Shown: positions 63,500 to 64,000 of the stretch, one piece after another
Numbering within the stretch: the first letter of the stretch is position 1
How the letters are laid out: the number at the start of each line of letters is the position of its first letter
Notes under the pieces: generated by a model
What the model saw: only the letters and a program-made list of their open reading frames with translations
The model's database searches: none
What the model was told of the DNA's origin: nothing
Assembly (NCBI RefSeq): GCF_023634065.1
Contig: NZ_JALKCV010000001.1
Location: 372,001-436,000, forward strand
Direction: 5' to 3'
Origin: Microbulbifer litoralis
GTDB lineage: Bacteria; Pseudomonadota; Gammaproteobacteria; Pseudomonadales; Cellvibrionaceae
DNA: 64,000 nt
Position numbers and translations under genes: made by a program

Positions 63500-64000
63500 G
63501 CGACTATTTCATCGGCATCGACGGCGGTGCCACCAAGACCCTGGGGCGGCTCGGCGGCGGCGACCTGGCGCCGCTTGAAATACGCAGCGGCGCCAGTTCC
63601 CTGAGCCGCGAGCTGCCGGAAGCCATCGCCAGCATCGTCGGCCTGGGGCGACAACTGTTGGCAAAGCGCGGCATCGACCCTAAACAGGTATCCATCGCCT
63701 GCGGTGTCGCGGGGGCGGGCAACCCGGTCGCCGCGGAACAGCTCCGCACGCGCCTGCAGGCCGCGGGTTACGCCCGTGTACTGGTCACCTCGGATGCCAG
63801 GACATCGCTGATCGGCGCCGGTGCCGGCCAGCCCATGGTGATGGCGGCGATCGGTACCGGCTCCGTGGCCATGCGGCTGGGGCGGGACGGCAGCATCCGC
63901 CAGTTCGGCGGCTGGGGCCTGGCCGTGGGCGACGAGGGCAGCGGCGCCGCCATCGGCAAAAGTGCGGTGCGCGCCCTGTTGTGGGAACTGGATATTCACG
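63496..64000 (+). CDS. BadF/BadG-type ATPase, probable N-acetyl-amino sugar kinase (3' truncated)
   Basis: 168 codons visible; it runs off the window end. ASKHA-fold phosphate loops: FIGIDGGATKTLGRLGGGDL at the start and MAAIGTGSVAMRLG with RQFGGWGLAVGDEGSGAAIG. This family includes eukaryotic-type and bacterial GlcNAc kinases and anhydro-MurNAc-related kinases. With the SSS symporter (overlap ATGA) and RpiR regulator it would phosphorylate an imported amino sugar. Confidence 0.88.
   Translation, partial: MSDYFIGIDGGATKTLGRLGGGDLAPLEIRSGASSLSRELPEAIASIVGLGRQLLAKRGIDPKQVSIACGVAGAGNPVAAEQLRTRLQAAGYARVLVTSDARTSLIGAGAGQPMVMAAIGTGSVAMRLGRDGSIRQFGGWGLAVGDEGSGAAIGKSAVRALLWELDIH

Overview
This is GC-rich bacterial chromosome, probably from a marine gammaproteobacterium of the Cellvibrionales type (Microbulbifer- or Saccharophagus-like). 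The gene order dksA - gluQRS - cbrA - cbrB - pcnB - folK - panB is that of Pseudomonas. Four TonB-dependent receptors, a GH94 phosphorylase resembling cellobionic acid phosphorylase, a GPH sugar symporter and a secreted ExeM-type nuclease point to a scavenger of polymers. The assignment to a group is inference from gene content only. I saw no rRNA, tRNA, prophage, transposase gene or CRISPR array.

Layout. 1-2.5 kb: end of an M20 peptidase and a leftward XRE-cupin/GNAT pair. 2.6-7.3 kb: a TPP riboswitch followed by a thiamine scavenging set (TonB receptor, YkoF-like binding protein, PnuT-like permease, kinase), split by a MITE and a hairpin repeat. 7.4-16 kb: an orphan GIY-YIG protein, ExeM nuclease, GPH symporter and GH94 enzyme. 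15.9-19.9 kb: a leftward glutamine synthetase-like / aldehyde dehydrogenase / Fe-alcohol dehydrogenase operon. 20-30.7 kb: ppa, then a leftward group (POT transporter, NylB-like hydrolase, class III aminotransferase, TonB receptor, S58 aminopeptidase, LysR regulator) that could handle peptides or beta/omega-amino acid amides. 30.8-36.8 kb: PaiB-like protein, TonB receptor, and a TetR/YciI/tag/GNAT operon with a readable promoter, two tandem operators and a MITE in its leader. 36.8-41.4 kb: FecI/FecR/FecA-type cell-surface signalling system. 41.6-47.8 kb: housekeeping genes (cysE, M15 peptidase, TfoX-C protein, htpX with a sigma-32 promoter, HtrA-like protease, Rieske protein, sfsA). 48-58.9 kb: the dksA-to-panB block. 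58.9-64 kb: hydrolase, thioesterase, and an RpiR / SSS symporter / BadF-type kinase amino-sugar locus cut by the window end.

The most interesting item is the 822-bp gap between cbrB and pcnB. It has a near-consensus sigma-54 promoter, upstream TGTTAC/GTAACA sites, and about 300 nt of A-rich sequence packed with AANAANAA motifs, which is the architecture of the Pseudomonas Hfq/Crc decoy RNA CrcZ. A 58-codon membrane ORF just before cbrA occupies the place of cbrX.

The intergenic spaces carry several repeat families: a 250-bp MITE with perfect terminal inverted repeats (2 copies, 6 differences), a ~164-bp MITE bounded by CTAG whose border supplies the TAG stop codon of a gene in both copies, a hairpin repeat with conserved loop and frame but different, internally complementary stems (3 copies), a GGGACTC heptamer satellite (5 arrays, one inside the 3' end of cbrA), and a GTAGGGTGCGCC palindrome (3 copies).
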